Assembly: GCF_030269925.1 (NCBI RefSeq)
Contig: NC_085117.1
Span: 1,922,001-1,986,000, forward strand
From: Bombyx mori
Taxonomy: Eukaryota > Arthropoda > Insecta > Lepidoptera > Bombycidae
DNA: 64,000 nt
Direction: 5' to 3'
Positions 11,501 to 21,519 of the stretch are shown piece by piece; within the stretch, counting starts at the first letter, position 1, and every line of letters begins with the position of its first letter. The notes below the pieces were generated by a model. The model made no database searches and had not been told where the DNA came from. It worked only from the letters and a program-made list of their open reading frames with translations. Position numbers and translations under genes: made by a program.

Positions 11501-14500
11501 ATCCGGCGAGAAACTCAGTGGGCTGTGTCTGGGGGATCGCCCAGAGCGAGCGTGCCAACTTACCACCTCCGTATCTTCTATCACAGCCTCTTCGCTAGCC
11601 TCCACGGACGTCGGTTCCTCCTGAGAAAAATAAAAATAACCAATTACATTAAGAGCTACTAAAATAAAATAAAATGATGCGCGTGCACGTGAAAGAAGTT
11701 AAACTTCTTTTACGGTGTGTAGTATTGTGGTCTCCTTCGTTTCTCATCCTTAAATCAAGTTTCTCTTGTAATAGAGAATGCTGTGTATAAGTGAGACGAC
11801 CAAGCTCGCTTTGTCCTCTCCCTCTCTCCACGGTCGAGTGGTTCGCGAGACGCTCTGTCTATTTTCTCGCTCTCGCTCTTCCCAAATCGTATTTTTTCTC
11901 TCTAGCCGTAACGAATCTATCGCGAGTTAAATTTTACTCTCAACGCGCCTAAAGAAGTTTCACTTCAAAAAGTACAACCCTCTGTAGATTGTCTTCTCCC
12001 CTGGATACACGTACTTTTAAACTCATGACGAGTGACCACTTATATCACGACGTAAACAGCGCTTGAGACATGCCACTTCGACCTCATGTACTTTCTAATT
12101 TGGCCTGACCACCCTGACCAGAGTCACCAAGTCAACAGACTTGTGTGGTTTGCTTAAAGTTTTTAATCTAAAGTTAATTTAATGATTTTTTTACTGGTAG
12201 TGGTAGGACCTCTTGTGAGTCCGCACGGGTAGGTACCACCGCCCTGCCTATTTCAGCCGTGAAGCAGTAATGCGTTTCGGTTTGAAGGGTGGGGTAGCCG
12301 TTGTAACTATACGCATTTACGTTGTACATGTCTATGGGCTCCAGTAACCACTTAACACCAGGTGGGCTGTGAGCTCGTCCAGCCATCTAAGCAATAAATA
12401 AATAAAAGTTTACTCCAATGACGCTTCTCACTCATCTCATCTCGGCTGCTGTCAGCGCTCTGACGACACTCAGCGGTGATGATACCTCCCGTTAGGACAT
12501 CACCCACCAAATCTTGCCAAGCAAGGCTGTGTCGAGATCAATCAGTACGCACCTTGATACTCTCCTCCATTGGTTCAGAGGAATCCTCCGCGGCCCCGTC
12601 AGCTTCGACAGCCTCTTCATCCTTTTTGGGAGCTGGTTTTTCTTGTTTGCTGTAAATAAAAGAAAAAAAAATGAATTTCTGGTAGGCAATGGCTTGGCTG
12701 TGTCCCTATCGTTGCGACGTCCACGTGTGACCACTCATCATCAGATGGGCCGTATGCCCATCTGCCTACACGGGCAATGAAAAATAAACACTACTACATT
12801 TTGAGTATAAAATATTTTTTGAAGTGAAACTTCTTTAGTCTATCTTTTTTTCTTCCAAAAAAAAGAAGAAAGGAATTAAATATTTATTCTCGACTCTATT
12901 CATTTTCTATTCACACGTCTCAGGAGTCACCTCAAAACTTCTTCGACTCCGCTCAAGAGAATTCAAATAAACCAGTTTTTTTTTTCTTAATCAAAGTGAT
13001 GAAGATCCTATAAAAAAGTCCCGGGTTCAATAGAAATTTTAATGGATTTTTTGACGTGATAACGTCTTATAAATCCATGAACACGGGCTGCACGCACGAA
13101 AAAGTGTCACGTTCCGCCCGAGCTTGACCGTGCGAGCGGGAGGATCGATCGGCCCGAGTCGACTCGTGACACATTTATCTCTGTTCTCGCGTGACGTCAC
13201 AGCTAGCAGTTCGAATAGTTCCGCTGCTGACGTCATCACGTCAAACTATCGTCCGTAAGCCGACTTTTTTTACTCTCTAATCGTGGACCACAAGATCGAC
13301 CCCGAACCCCCCGCTGGGGCCCCCGGGTGGGGGTCACTCACCTGCCCCCCGCGCCGCCTTTTTGCAAGGCGACGGGCGGTATGTGTATGTCCACGTCCCT
13401 GAAGGCGTAAACGTCTTCAGCCTTGATCTCGATGTCGTCGATGTCCACTGCGGGGGCGAGGGTGGGGGCGGGGGCGGGGGCTGGCAACACCGGCGCGCTC
13501 GTGTTCGCTACGGATTAAAACAACGCTTGCAACACCGTGCGCACCACAGAGCACTCGCGGAGCGATGTTACAGTGTATTTATTTTAGGAGTATGTTAGAA
13601 TTTTAGTAGTATTCTTAAAACTGAGACCTTACAACTCATGTCTCAAAGTGGGTGGCGGCATTCACGTTGTAGATGTCTATGGGCTCCAGTAACCACTTAA
13701 CATCAGGTGGGCCGTGAACTCGTCGAACCATCTAAGCAATAAATAAAAAAAGTAGTACATAAATGGGCAGCAAAATGGTCTGTTTGTTGAGCGATTTCCT
13801 TTTTTGGTTCGTATGTATTGATGAGTTTTAGAATGAGCTCGGCTACGCGTTTCCCGAGAGCCCTTCAAACGAGGCTTGTGGAGAGTATTAAACAGTTGCT
13901 TGGCTCTGCCCCTGGCATTGCTCTTGTCCATGGGCGACGGTAACCAAAGGCGTGTCCGATACTCGTCTACTTACAAGGACAATAAAAAAAAATTATCTAA
14001 TGTTGCCAATAAAAAAAAAGCTAATAATATATGGTAAGATATTGAAAATGTTTTACTTTAAAAAAAAAAGACAAAAGACATGTATTACATAAATTTAATC
14101 TAAACCTTGAGACATTAGTTATTACGGTCTAATTGTCATTTTTAGCCGGACCCTAGTTTAAGAATTTGCCCAACTGTGGGCGATATTCATGCAAAAGGCA
14201 CTATATGACTTTTCATTTTCTACCAAAAAGTATTGTATTTTTAACTCAGTTCTGAGACGCGAAGACTAAATTTCAATGCATCGAAGGGCTCGACGAGTAA
14301 ATTAACCCATAGACACAGCCCACTGAGCTTCTCGCCGGATCATCTCAATGAGTCGCGATTTCGATCCGGTGGTAGATTCTGCGAAGCACTGCTCTTGCTC
14401 GTTAGCAATGTCACCAGGTTAGCTCACCTACTCGCTCGGTGAATCTAGCATGACCCCCCGATGTCATTAGTATAGTGCTAGCTTCGGGGGCCAACTAATC

Positions 14501-17500
14501 CTCCACCTACCCTTCAGCTGGTGCTCGATCTGTTGCAGCTGACTCTTGATGTGCTCGATGGCCGCGTGCTTGCTCTCGTGCTGGTTGCAGGAGGACGAGG
14601 ACAAGGACTTCTCCAGCAGCATCGACAGAGTAGGAGCCGTGACTGATGGCGAGACCGTTTCTGAATGACACAGCGGACATCATCTTTAAATTTCACTAGA
14701 GGATGACCGGTTTCTTTTTTCTTTTGAATAATTGTGTTTTTTAGAAATTTTATTTAAATACGAATTACATATTGATATTATACTATTTGTTATTTTCTTT
14801 CAATTACAAAAAAAAAAGTTTATGTTCAAGTTGATTATTATCGATAAAGTTGATTATTGAAAACATGAATAAAACAACATTTTCTGAAAATAAATTGTAG
14901 CTAGATCGATTTATCGCCCCCTAAATCCCCTGTATACTAAATTTTATGAAAATCGTTGGACCCCTTTCCGAGTTTCAGATTATATACCGGTAAAATGGGG
15001 CGGTTAGGGATTGAGAGGCGAATCGGGAAAAAACCGGGAAAATCTTTCGATGCTCAATATAAGTTTTATATTCGTTGCAAAATCTTCCATTTTTTGTAGT
15101 TTAATAGTAGAATGTTGAAAGTTCACAAAACAACTCTGAACATGCATGATAATAGCTGCTAACTTATAAAAAATCGCGTTTCAAATTAACTTCCTGTGGT
15201 GGTAATTATTTTAGTGCTAGAAACTTTGCTCTCTTTGATTTATTTGATAATAATAGAAGACGACTATGATTTATAAACGTTATTTAGTGTTTGAACCAGC
15301 ATATATATTAAAGGTAAGTCTCAGTTGTTATTGGTTTTAATGTATTTGATTAAATAAAAATACATGTAAAAATCTGTTGTTTTTGGGGATATTGGGGACG
15401 TCCTAGGTACAAATAACAACGAAAAAGAGGTCAATTGGGATGAGAATACGTGAAATGGAAACGACCTAAGTATAAATAGGTACAGGTTTGTAGGGTTGTC
15501 TATGTAGTTATAACAATATTTTTTAAATTTGTTGGTAAAAATCTGGTTTATTCGAAGCGAAATTGGGAATAAGTCTTTAGTTGAAATAGGTAAGCAATTT
15601 AATATAAGTAAGTCGATTTTGCAGAGACATGTAACAAGATCAATGAAATCTCAAGGTGGACAAAAATGTCTAAGTAATACATAATAAAATATTTAATATT
15701 TGTTCAGAGTAGGGGTATTCATCTGATTAATCCATGGAATAACCGACACCCCTAATCTCTTAACCCAGATAGAAATATCAGCACTGTCGATTGCACCTAT
15801 AATTGAGGTGATGTCTGCCATGTACTTTTGTCAGTTTTTAAATTTTTTTTATTGATGATCACTTTGTTGGTGCAACTAAATAAATAAATTAATTAAAACT
15901 ATATATAAAAATAAAAGTAGTACCAACCCTAGCAAATTTCTCATTTCGTCCCAATTAACCGCAATTTTCGGGTAAATAGGGATTACACCTATTTTTGCAT
16001 TTTTTGCTTAAACTGGAATGCTAGTTGCATAATTTTAAATTAGACAACAAAGATGCCCCCAAGACTCAATCATTTTGATCCTTATATAGCATTTTATACA
16101 TCAACAACTACCTTAAAATTGCTCATAAAGTTGGAATTTGTCCCGAATCGTCCCATTTTACGGTACATATTTATATACAAGAATTGCTCGGTTAAAGATA
16201 TAAGATTAATGAGCTAACAGCAAACCATGTTACTGCCACCCCCCTTCAGATCAAAGCCACTAGTGATAGGACCTCTTGTGAGTCCGCACTGGTAGGTACC
16301 ACCGCCCTGTCTATTTCTGCCGTGAAGCAGTAATGCTTTCCAGGTTGAAGGGTGAAACGGCTGGTGTAACTATACTGAGATCTTAGAACTTATATCTCAA
16401 GGTGGGTGGCGCATTTACGTTGTGGATGTCTATGGGCTCCAGTAACCACTTGATACAAGGTGGGCTGTGAGCTCGTCCACCCATCTAAGAAATAAAAAAA
16501 TAAAAAAATATTTCCGCTATTTTCCACAATCCACTGAGTTGTCTATGTCGTGGGGCGTTAGGGATGATAATCGCGTGCCAAGTGAGTCTTAGAATCGCCT
16601 ACAAACTTATGATTTCAATTAACTATAGTCGAATTTCGGCTACTGGGGGACCACAGGTCATTATTATTTGGTTAACTCACTTTGGCCCCAAATGACGTCA
16701 CACATTCTTACGCTGCATCCAGACTGGTTAGGTTAGTTTCAATGAAGTCACTCCGTGTAATTATATAAGTGACATACCGACAAGATTGGCTGGATGCGAG
16801 ATGTGCTGTGGTGTTGTTACAACCGGAGACGACTTCAGCAGTGACGTCAGGAGCGGGGAGGCTGGGGGCACTGGAGTCGGTGTGTCTGTCAAACGAATAG
16901 AGGTCATTTGAGGTCGTCTACCTACGAGAAAAGAGAGAGGGGACAGAGAGAGGGGGAGGGGTGAGAAAGAAAGAGAGAGGGGAGAGAAAGAAAGAGAGAG
17001 GGGAGAGAAAGAAAGAGAGAGGGGAGAGAAAGAAAGAGAGAGGGGAGAGAAAGAAAGAGAGAGGGGAGAGAGAGAAAGGGGGAGGGGTGAGAGAGAAAGA
17101 GAGGGGGGGGAGAGAGAGTGAGAGAGGAGTGCGGATATATAGAGAGAGAAGAGAGAGAGATAGAGAATGCACCCCAAAACACAATTAACATTAGAAAAAC
17201 GGTCAACAAGCAGATATATTTGTACGAGTACAATAGGCAGCCTTATCGCTAAAAGCGTTTTTATCCAGCCAACCGTTTATAAGAAATTCTGGAAAGATTA
17301 ACTTAGTCCAAATCTACGTACTGTCGTGTGCTGGTGAAGACGGAGTCGATTGTGGACGCCAGTTCCTCTCGGCTCTGACCCGCCTTTCCTCTCTTTCTTT
17401 GAGCCAAGCTACCTTCTTCGCTGCTTCTCTTTCTTTAGCCCGTTTCGCGGACTCCATGTTGGCCCAGAGCTCAAGCAGACGCTCATCAGACGTTGAAGGA

Positions 17501-19971
17501 TTACGGATCTCCGATAATTCATCCTGTGGTACAAAGGTAAAGAAAGATATATTACTAGCTTATATTTATGAGTCAAAGTGAAGTCGTCGTGGCCTAAAGG
17601 ATAAGAGGTCCGGTGCATTCGTATGTAGCGATGCACTGGTGTGTAAAAATAAGACTTTGACTTAAAACTCTCATTACTAGGCTATAAAACCTTTTAAAAG
17701 TTGATGTTGATGTTGACACCGAACTGTCACTAAATGGTCAGATATTAGCCAATACTTAACAACTCTGACAGCACTTAAAGTTTTATAAAAAGCTTGAGAT
17801 TTATAAAAAAAAAAAAGTGCGTGCGTACAAAGTACACATGTCAGAAGTGAAACTTTTTTGGCGAACTAATTTATAAGTCTTACTTATATTTATGCAAATC
17901 TAAAACTTTAGATTTCCAAGACTTAGAAGAAGGGAAAAAGGAAGATATGTTCCCGCCAAAAGTCTGTCAAATGTCAATCTCAAACCTCAGTGTTGACATT
18001 CACATTATGCTTAGATTTCTAAATTGTAGATGACTAATATTTTGCCAATTGAATTGACTAATTTAATTTCATGCTATGTTCCAAATTCTTTTCATTTCAT
18101 TTCAATTCCTATTAACATTTTTCACAAAAAAATAAAATATTAGGCTGTATGATATGATACATTTGCCTTTCCAGTTGGAAAAATACAACAACTACTACTA
18201 CTGACATTTGACAAGTACTTAATTTTAATAGTAGTTTGATGTCCTTCCGTTGCATACCTGCGTGACGTTCTGTAAAAATTTTACCCTCATAAAGAAGAAA
18301 GAAAGAAGTTTCACTTGAAAATTAAATACCTTCATTACTTCATGTTGTTGACTCATTTCAGCAATATTCTTCTGGATCTCGGCTATCCGATCTTGGGTTA
18401 AACGTTTCAATATACTCTCCTGTGGAGTTTCCACGCCACCGTCAGAGTTTCTCTTTTTTCGTTTCGGCGTTTCCACATGTTCTAATAGCGTTCCATATTG
18501 TGCAGCACAGCTGATGGATGGAAATGTGTTAATGACATACGGATAACGGAGCCCACAGTTCTTGTAGATCTAAATCTCATTATCATTCAGCTATCCAATG
18601 CTTCAGAGGAAGACATGACATCTACGCAGTTTGATATGGATTGAATAAGCTCATAAACAATATAACTATTTAAAATAATAGAATGAATATAATTAATTAG
18701 AGCTTTAGTGTCTTTCAAATAAGTTATTTGTAATTTTGTTAATTTTTTTATGAATAGGATTAATTTACTGGGGATTTAAGGAGCAATCTGCAAAATTTAA
18801 ATTTTTTCATAGATTTTAAATAAAGAAGGTACATACTTAGTTAGACTCTTTTTATATGCCATTATATCAGAACTCTTTCCAAAGTGTAATTACATTAAAT
18901 GATTTTATTTTAAAGCTAGTGCTATTTTATTATTTATTTTATTTATTTATTTATGTACACACAGAAAACAAGACACAGTACAGAGTAATAGGAAAATTAT
19001 GTACAAAGGCACTACTTATTTCTTTGAGAAATCTCTTCCAGCAGACCTGCGAGAGGATAATGAGAATAATAATAAAATGTGATAAGTGTGTGTAGAACAA
19101 ACTTATTGCTATATATGCTACTTATTTTAGTTTATTTGATAATATATTTTTATAAATTATTTATAATATTGAATATTCAATTGGCTTTTGACAATGATCT
19201 CATTTTATTTTGTTTAACTCGGTGTTATTGTTTTGTCAAAATGTTGTATTAACATTTCTTTTGAACATTTAATTATTGGGGCCACCCGCCATATAATATA
19301 AGAGCTGTGTTTAACCAATCCTAATGTTGTCAAAGTTATAGAGGGTGTCTTTTAGCGAGTGGAAAGACTTAAAGAGCGGACAGTTCACGTGGTATCGACA
19401 TGTTATGCGTAGAGAGGAGATGCATGAGACTAGGAGATTTATGGAAATTGTAGTGCAAGGTAGAGGGGGAAAACTTGACCAAAGAAGACATGGATGGAGT
19501 GTGTGAATGACGATATGAGAGAGAGAGGAGTGTGTGTTGACCTATTATAGCCTACTAAATACTATAATAGCTCTACTGAATATAATTTTAAGTTTTATCG
19601 AGTTCAAATAACGTGGAAAGCGTGGTGGAATTTTCATTGGTGAATAATGCAAAAATGGTTTGAAAATAAAAAATAAATGTGTAAAAACGAATGTGTTTCT
19701 CATCAACTCAGCCACCACTTCACTATCGCAAGCTATTTCAAACCTGTATCAATAATTATATAGTAGATATAAAAGAAAAACAAAACCTTTTTTGGGAATA
19801 CCAGTCCGGAGGCCTGTTTGGCTCGCCAAGGGTCTTTAGAGCGCGGGAAACCGACATCCAGTTCTGATCCCCGCTTCTGACCACGGCGGAGGCCAGGCAT
19901 AGCTGTTCACGTATATTCCAAGTGTCCAGAGGAACTCTTTTGAGCTGAAGACGCTCTTGTATCGAGCTCAT
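2565..19971 (-). CDS. BRD8: Bromodomain-containing protein 8 (TIP60/NuA4 complex subunit)
   Basis: Eighteen exons join in phase to 843 codons: 19971-19787, 18510-18330, 17523-17322, 16885-16778, 14660-14511, 13507-13342, 12649-12553, 11620-11564, 11202-11038, 10551-10412, 8834-8596, 8236-8055, 7295-7191, 5944-5872, 4882-4768, 3857-3723, 3163-3055, 2687-2565. The N terminus carries the BRD8 SANT-like region (WNIREQLCLASAVVRSGDQN, then PPDWYSQK). It is followed by the ETPKRKK segment, a charged coiled coil and a PxSPLLTSLL motif. Exons 7-12 are acidic and proline-rich. Exons 15-18 form the bromodomain: ZA loop APGYSVVVKRPMDL and acetyl-lysine asparagine in NALIYNSTEH. The C terminus is short and basic (LRRKRRRHH). 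In known BRD8 proteins the bromodomain reads acetylated histones for TIP60/NuA4. Identity rests on the matching order of landmarks. Least certain are the donor of exon 3 (chosen for phase) and the last exon. Confidence 0.9.
2752..2975 (+). repeat. Bm1-type SINE, 5'-truncated
   Basis: Inserted in the last BRD8 intron, antisense to the gene. The 3' end is diverged (CCCACCCACGTAAAAAA). Confidence 0.85.
4087..4440 (-). repeat. Bm1-type SINE with tRNA-like head, internally deleted
   Basis: Reads on the - strand from a tRNA-like head (GTCGTGGCCTAAGAGATAAG, B-box-like GTTCGAATCCCGC) to the body end. About 100 bases between head and body are missing, so head-proximal and mid-body sequence are joined near 4263. 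It lies in the BRD8 intron between exons 15 and 16. Confidence 0.8.
4506..4738 (+). repeat. Bm1-type SINE, 5'-truncated
   Basis: Body plus A-rich tail, ending about 30 bases from the BRD8 exon boundary at 4768, on the intron side of the donor. Confidence 0.85.
4985..5265 (+). mobile_element. AT-rich MITE with AAAAAGCGTGG repeats
   Basis: Inner inverted arms AAAAAAGCGTGGGG and CCACGCTTTTT (about 5043-5152) lie within larger imperfect arms. A second copy is at 43155-43370. There the inner 110 bp is in the opposite orientation relative to the right flank, as expected for a near-palindromic foldback element. Confidence 0.55.
5385..5640 (+). repeat. Dispersed element X, copy 1
   Basis: Shares about 250 bp with 44050-44325, including ACTGCATGCGCATCATGA, a TCTCTCTCGCGCGGTCTAGC block and a right end at CCACACGTGTTTTTT. 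No ORF is conserved between the copies. Class unknown. Confidence 0.55.
6237..6345 (-). repeat. CR1/jockey-like LINE 3' tail
   Basis: Diverged complement of the LINE tail (CCATGGACATC, then TTGTAGGC). Confidence 0.65.
6738..6905 (+). repeat. RTE-like LINE ORF 3' end
   Basis: Translates in one frame as KKRMDCVKDDMCGRG followed by an arginine/tryptophan-rich tail and CSDP. This resembles the C-terminal RPKKRWxDCVxDDM region of RTE-type reverse transcriptase proteins. It is directly followed by a CR1-like tail. Confidence 0.6.
6906..7172 (+). repeat. CR1/jockey-like LINE C-terminal ORF and 3' tail
   Basis: Encodes SSTVRFQRYFLPRTIRLWNE, the same protein tail as at 36820-36950, then the standard 3' tail and an A-rich end. 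It stops 20 bases short of the BRD8 exon donor at 7191. Confidence 0.8.
7361..7840 (-). repeat. Bm1-type SINE interrupted by unrelated sequence
   Basis: SINE body on the - strand, with about 130 bases of non-SINE DNA (roughly 7460-7605) between the ACGTTGTAGATG end and the ATCTCAAGGTGG part. The head-proximal segment continues to 7840. Confidence 0.75.
7848..7917 (+). repeat. Repeat family B fragment
   Basis: Carries AGAATCTACCACCGGATCGG and the following AAACGCGACCCGCTGAGAAG; abuts the SINE. Confidence 0.7.
8320..8535 (+). repeat. Bm1-type SINE, 3'-altered
   Basis: Body as in other copies, but the 3' end is replaced by two copies of AATCTAACCAATAAAAAAA-like sequence. Confidence 0.85.
8922..9362 (-). 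mobile_element. Lep1-like non-autonomous Helitron
   Basis: Read on the - strand it starts near ACTAATATTATAAAGAGGAAAG with a (TTTG)n stretch, has CGAAACTACTGAACCGATTT, and ends GGAACGGGCCGCTAG. The CTAG 3' end and the microsatellite-like 5' part are typical of lepidopteran Lep1-type Helitrons. A second copy is at 42815-43028. Confidence 0.65.
9498..9926 (+). mobile_element. Internally deleted mariner (maT-like) element
   Basis: Terminal inverted repeats beginning CCTAGTCAGGTCATAA, flanked by TA on both sides (9496-9497 and 9927-9928), enclose only the last ~80 codons of a mariner-type transposase. The visible part is WPSSSPNLNPLDYKIW through GGHFE and a stop near 9800. The position usually held by the last catalytic aspartate of the SPDLNPLD motif is asparagine. 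Everything upstream of the C-terminal domain is lost, so it cannot encode a transposase. Confidence 0.85.
10640..10732 (+). repeat. CR1/jockey-like LINE 3' tail
   Basis: GTAGGCAGCGGCTTGGCT through ATGCTCGTCT, in the BRD8 intron next to exon 10. Confidence 0.75.
11285..11343. repeat. Perfect 26-bp inverted repeat with 7-nt loop
   Basis: Arms 11285-11310 and 11318-11343 are exact reverse complements, starting GATGAGATATC and ending GATATCTCATC. They are separated by AGTGTGA. The hairpin sits in a BRD8 intron and is followed immediately by a family B repeat. Confidence 0.95.
11350..11545 (+). repeat. Repeat family B fragment
   Basis: Begins with TTTTTTTTCCTACC and an AAGCTGATAGCCTTGAGAGG foldback, then the standard TCTACCACC...GATCGG block. 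It ends about 20 bases before the BRD8 exon donor at 11564. Confidence 0.75.
11690..11995. repeat. Interspersed repeat family D
   Basis: Shares the GAAGTTTCACTTC palindrome, GAATGCTGTGTATAAG, ACGGTCGAGTGGTTCGCGAG and TAGCCGTAACGAATCT blocks with the complement at 46715-46900. Shorter pieces are at 22355, 32755 and 47060-47185. No ORF. Confidence 0.55.
12193..12408 (+). repeat. Bm1-type SINE with internal deletion
   Basis: Standard body, but it runs from TTGTAACTATAC directly into GCATTTACGTTG, lacking the GAGACCTTAGAACTTATATC part. Confidence 0.85.
12676..12790 (+). repeat. CR1/jockey-like LINE 3' tail
   Basis: GGTAGGCAATGGCTTGGCTG through CATCTGCCTACACGGGCAATGA; close to BRD8 exon 7. Confidence 0.75.
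13051..13250. mobile_element. MITE with TTTGACGTGATAACGTC ends
   Basis: Inverted ends TGACGTGATAACGTC and GACGTCATCACGTCA bound about 195 bp with no ORF. An oppositely oriented relative lies at 40705-40900 in a sugar-transporter intron. Confidence 0.7.
13619..13755 (+). repeat. Bm1-type SINE, 3' half
   Basis: CTGAGACCTTACAACTCATG through the A-rich tail. Confidence 0.85.
13826..13995 (+). repeat. CR1/jockey-like LINE 3' end
   Basis: ORF remnant (GAATGAGCTCGGCT, CTTCAAACGAGGCTTGTGGAG) followed by the LINE tail and A-rich end. Confidence 0.75.
14285..14440 (-). repeat. Repeat family B fragment
   Basis: Complement of the family block, with CCACTGAGCTTCTCGCCGGA and GATCCGGTGGTAGATTCTGC. Confidence 0.7.
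14700..16255. other. Long AT-rich BRD8 intron segment without recognised features
   Basis: No exon-like ORF, no copies of the repeats found elsewhere in the window, and no foldback large enough to name. There is a Helitron-like phrase (TTTTATGAAAATCGTTGGAC near 14942), but no ends were found. Confidence 0.6.
16257..16603 (+). repeat. Bm1-type SINE with non-SINE 3' extension
   Basis: Body carries the variants GTTGTGGATG and CCACTTGATAC, shared only with the copy at 20727. After the A-rich stretch, a further ~93 bases (about 16511-16603) match the sequence following that other copy and then diverge. Confidence 0.85.
16606..16680 (+). repeat. Repeat family C right end
   Basis: CAATTAACTATAGTCGAATT through CTACTGGGGGACCAC, matching 2440-2475 and 43683-43729. 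Confidence 0.55.
16923..17165. repeat. Purine-strand minisatellite, 21-bp period
   Basis: About five tandem copies of a 21-bp unit (GGGGAGAGAAAG, then AAAGAGAGA) inside a longer (GA)n tract. The long ORFs here come from the repeat and are not genes. It lies in a BRD8 intron just upstream of exon 4. Confidence 0.9.
17578..17645 (+). repeat. Bm1-type SINE tRNA-like head only
   Basis: GAAGTCGTCGTGGCCTAAAG through GATGCACTGGTG; the copy stops inside the tRNA-like part. Confidence 0.75.
18520..19340. other. BRD8 intron 1, AT-rich, no recognised feature
   Basis: Simple AT-rich DNA with a (TTTA)n-like stretch near 18930. The ORFs here are short and have no splice support. Confidence 0.55.
19345..19545 (+). 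repeat. RTE-like LINE ORF 3' end
   Basis: Reads in one frame as WYRHVMRREEMHETRRFMEI followed by QGRGGKLDQRRHGW, the C-terminal signature of RTE-type reverse transcriptases. No intact ORF. Located in BRD8 intron 1. Confidence 0.65.
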
Positions 19972-20164
19972 TTTGAGGTTATGTTTTGGAAATGGAGTTT
20001 CGAGATTACATAACTATTTATAGTTGTTTAATTGTCCATGTAATGTGTATTTACTGTTTTGAAAGTATATTATTTTTATTTTATTATTTAACTGTTTAGA
20101 ACACAATTAATAAGTGTTTATTCTATGATACAAACGTCAAACATGATACAAAACAAATATATTT

Positions 20165-20485
20165 TTTTTAAAGTATTTAATGACCTGGTTATCAAGACCT
20201 TCGGGTCAAGTCTTATTTTAATTGTAATGAAAACTTTTTTATATGTAAAATTATAATATTTTATTTCATATTATAATTTTACATATAAATGAAGTTGATT
20301 AATATAAAACATGGCATGAAATGAAATCAAATGAAATGAAAACGAAATGGAATGAAAAAGAAATCAATTAAGATGAGATGATATAGGAAGAAAATATATA
20401 ATCTCATTAAAATGGTTGTCATTTCATTGTAGACTTTTTCAGTGAAATTTTTGGAGGATCCCGAGAAGTTACGTTCAGCGGCTTG
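20165..20485 (+). repeat. Repeat family A, left and middle part
   Basis: TTAATGACCTGGTTATCAAG, a run of ATGAAATG-like repeats, then TTTTTGGAGGATCCCGAGAA; the right end is missing. It lies just upstream of BRD8, about 200 bases from the ATG. Confidence 0.65.
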
Positions 20486-20518
20486 TTAGTTGGCGTGTTC
20501 AATTATTATTATTTCTTT

Positions 20519-20645
20519 TATTTATTGCTTAGATGGGGGAATGAGCTCACAGCTCACCTGGCGTTAAGTGGTTACTGGAGCCCATACAAGGTAAATGCGC
20601 CACCCACCTTGAGATATAGGTTCTAAGGTCTCAGTATAGTTATCT
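20519..20645 (-). repeat. Bm1-type SINE fragment
   Basis: 3' half of the body on the - strand, with part of the GATGTCTATGGGC region deleted. Confidence 0.8.
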
Positions 20646-20726
20646 CGAATATATTAAGTGTATAAATCTATGATAGTTAGACTCTAATACACTTTTTAAA
20701 TAAGATAGATCTATGACATATTTTTT

Positions 20727-21267
20727 GAAGTCGTCGTGGCCTAACGGATATGACGTCCGGTGCATTCGTGTTGAGCAATGCACCGGTGTTCGAATCCCGC
20801 AGGCGGGTACCAATTTTTCTAATGAAATACGTACTCAACAAATGTTCACGATTGATTTCCACGGTGAAGGAATAACATCGTGTAATAAAAATGAAACCCG
20901 CAAAATTATAATCTGTGTAATTACTGGTGGTAGGACCTCTTGTGAGTCCGCGCGGGTAGGCACCACCACCCTGCCTATTTCTGCCGTGAAGTAGTAATGC
21001 GTTTCGGTTTGAAGGGTGGGGTAGCCGTTGTAACTATACTTGAGACCTTAGAACTTATATCTCAAGGTGGGTGGCGCATTTACGTTGTGGATGTCTATGG
21101 GCTCCAGTAACCACTTGATACCAGGTGGGCTGTGAGCTCGTCCACCCATCTAAGATATAAAAAAATAAAAAAATATTTCCACTATTTTCCACAATCCACT
21201 GAGTTGTCTATGTCGTGGGGCGTTAGGGATGATAATCGCGTGCCAAGTGAGCCTTAGAATCGCCTAC
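20727..21267 (+). repeat. Full-length Bm1-type SINE with non-SINE 3' extension
   Basis: Contains the tRNA-like head (GTCGTGGCCTAACGGATATG, B-box GTTCGAATCCCGC), the head-body linker and the complete body. After the A-rich stretch, about 86 bases (21182-21267) match the sequence following the SINE at 16257. The intact head and shared variants make it a candidate relative of the source of the 16257 copy. Confidence 0.9.
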
Positions 21268-21519
21268 CGATTCGACACAATTAAAAATCTAATCTTTTAA
21301 AGTCCTTATAGGTTATTATTCCCAGTATGCGTTTAGGGTCATGTTTGTCATTTAGGCCTGAAACGAGTCACACGAAATTAATTATCAGCATTCAAACGAC
21401 TTTTTAATTATTTTTAAGGAATTCCGGAAAATAAAATAATATCTCACATTAATTTCTCTCAAATTTTAGATACATATATTTTGTGTGTAACTTGAAACTT
21501 AGTTTTTCTTTAGTTAATT

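Noticed and set aside
16761..17233. Long overlapping ORFs on both strands
   Set aside because: They are produced by the (GA)n/21-bp minisatellite, which has few stop codons. Only 16778-16885 within this stretch is a supported exon (BRD8).
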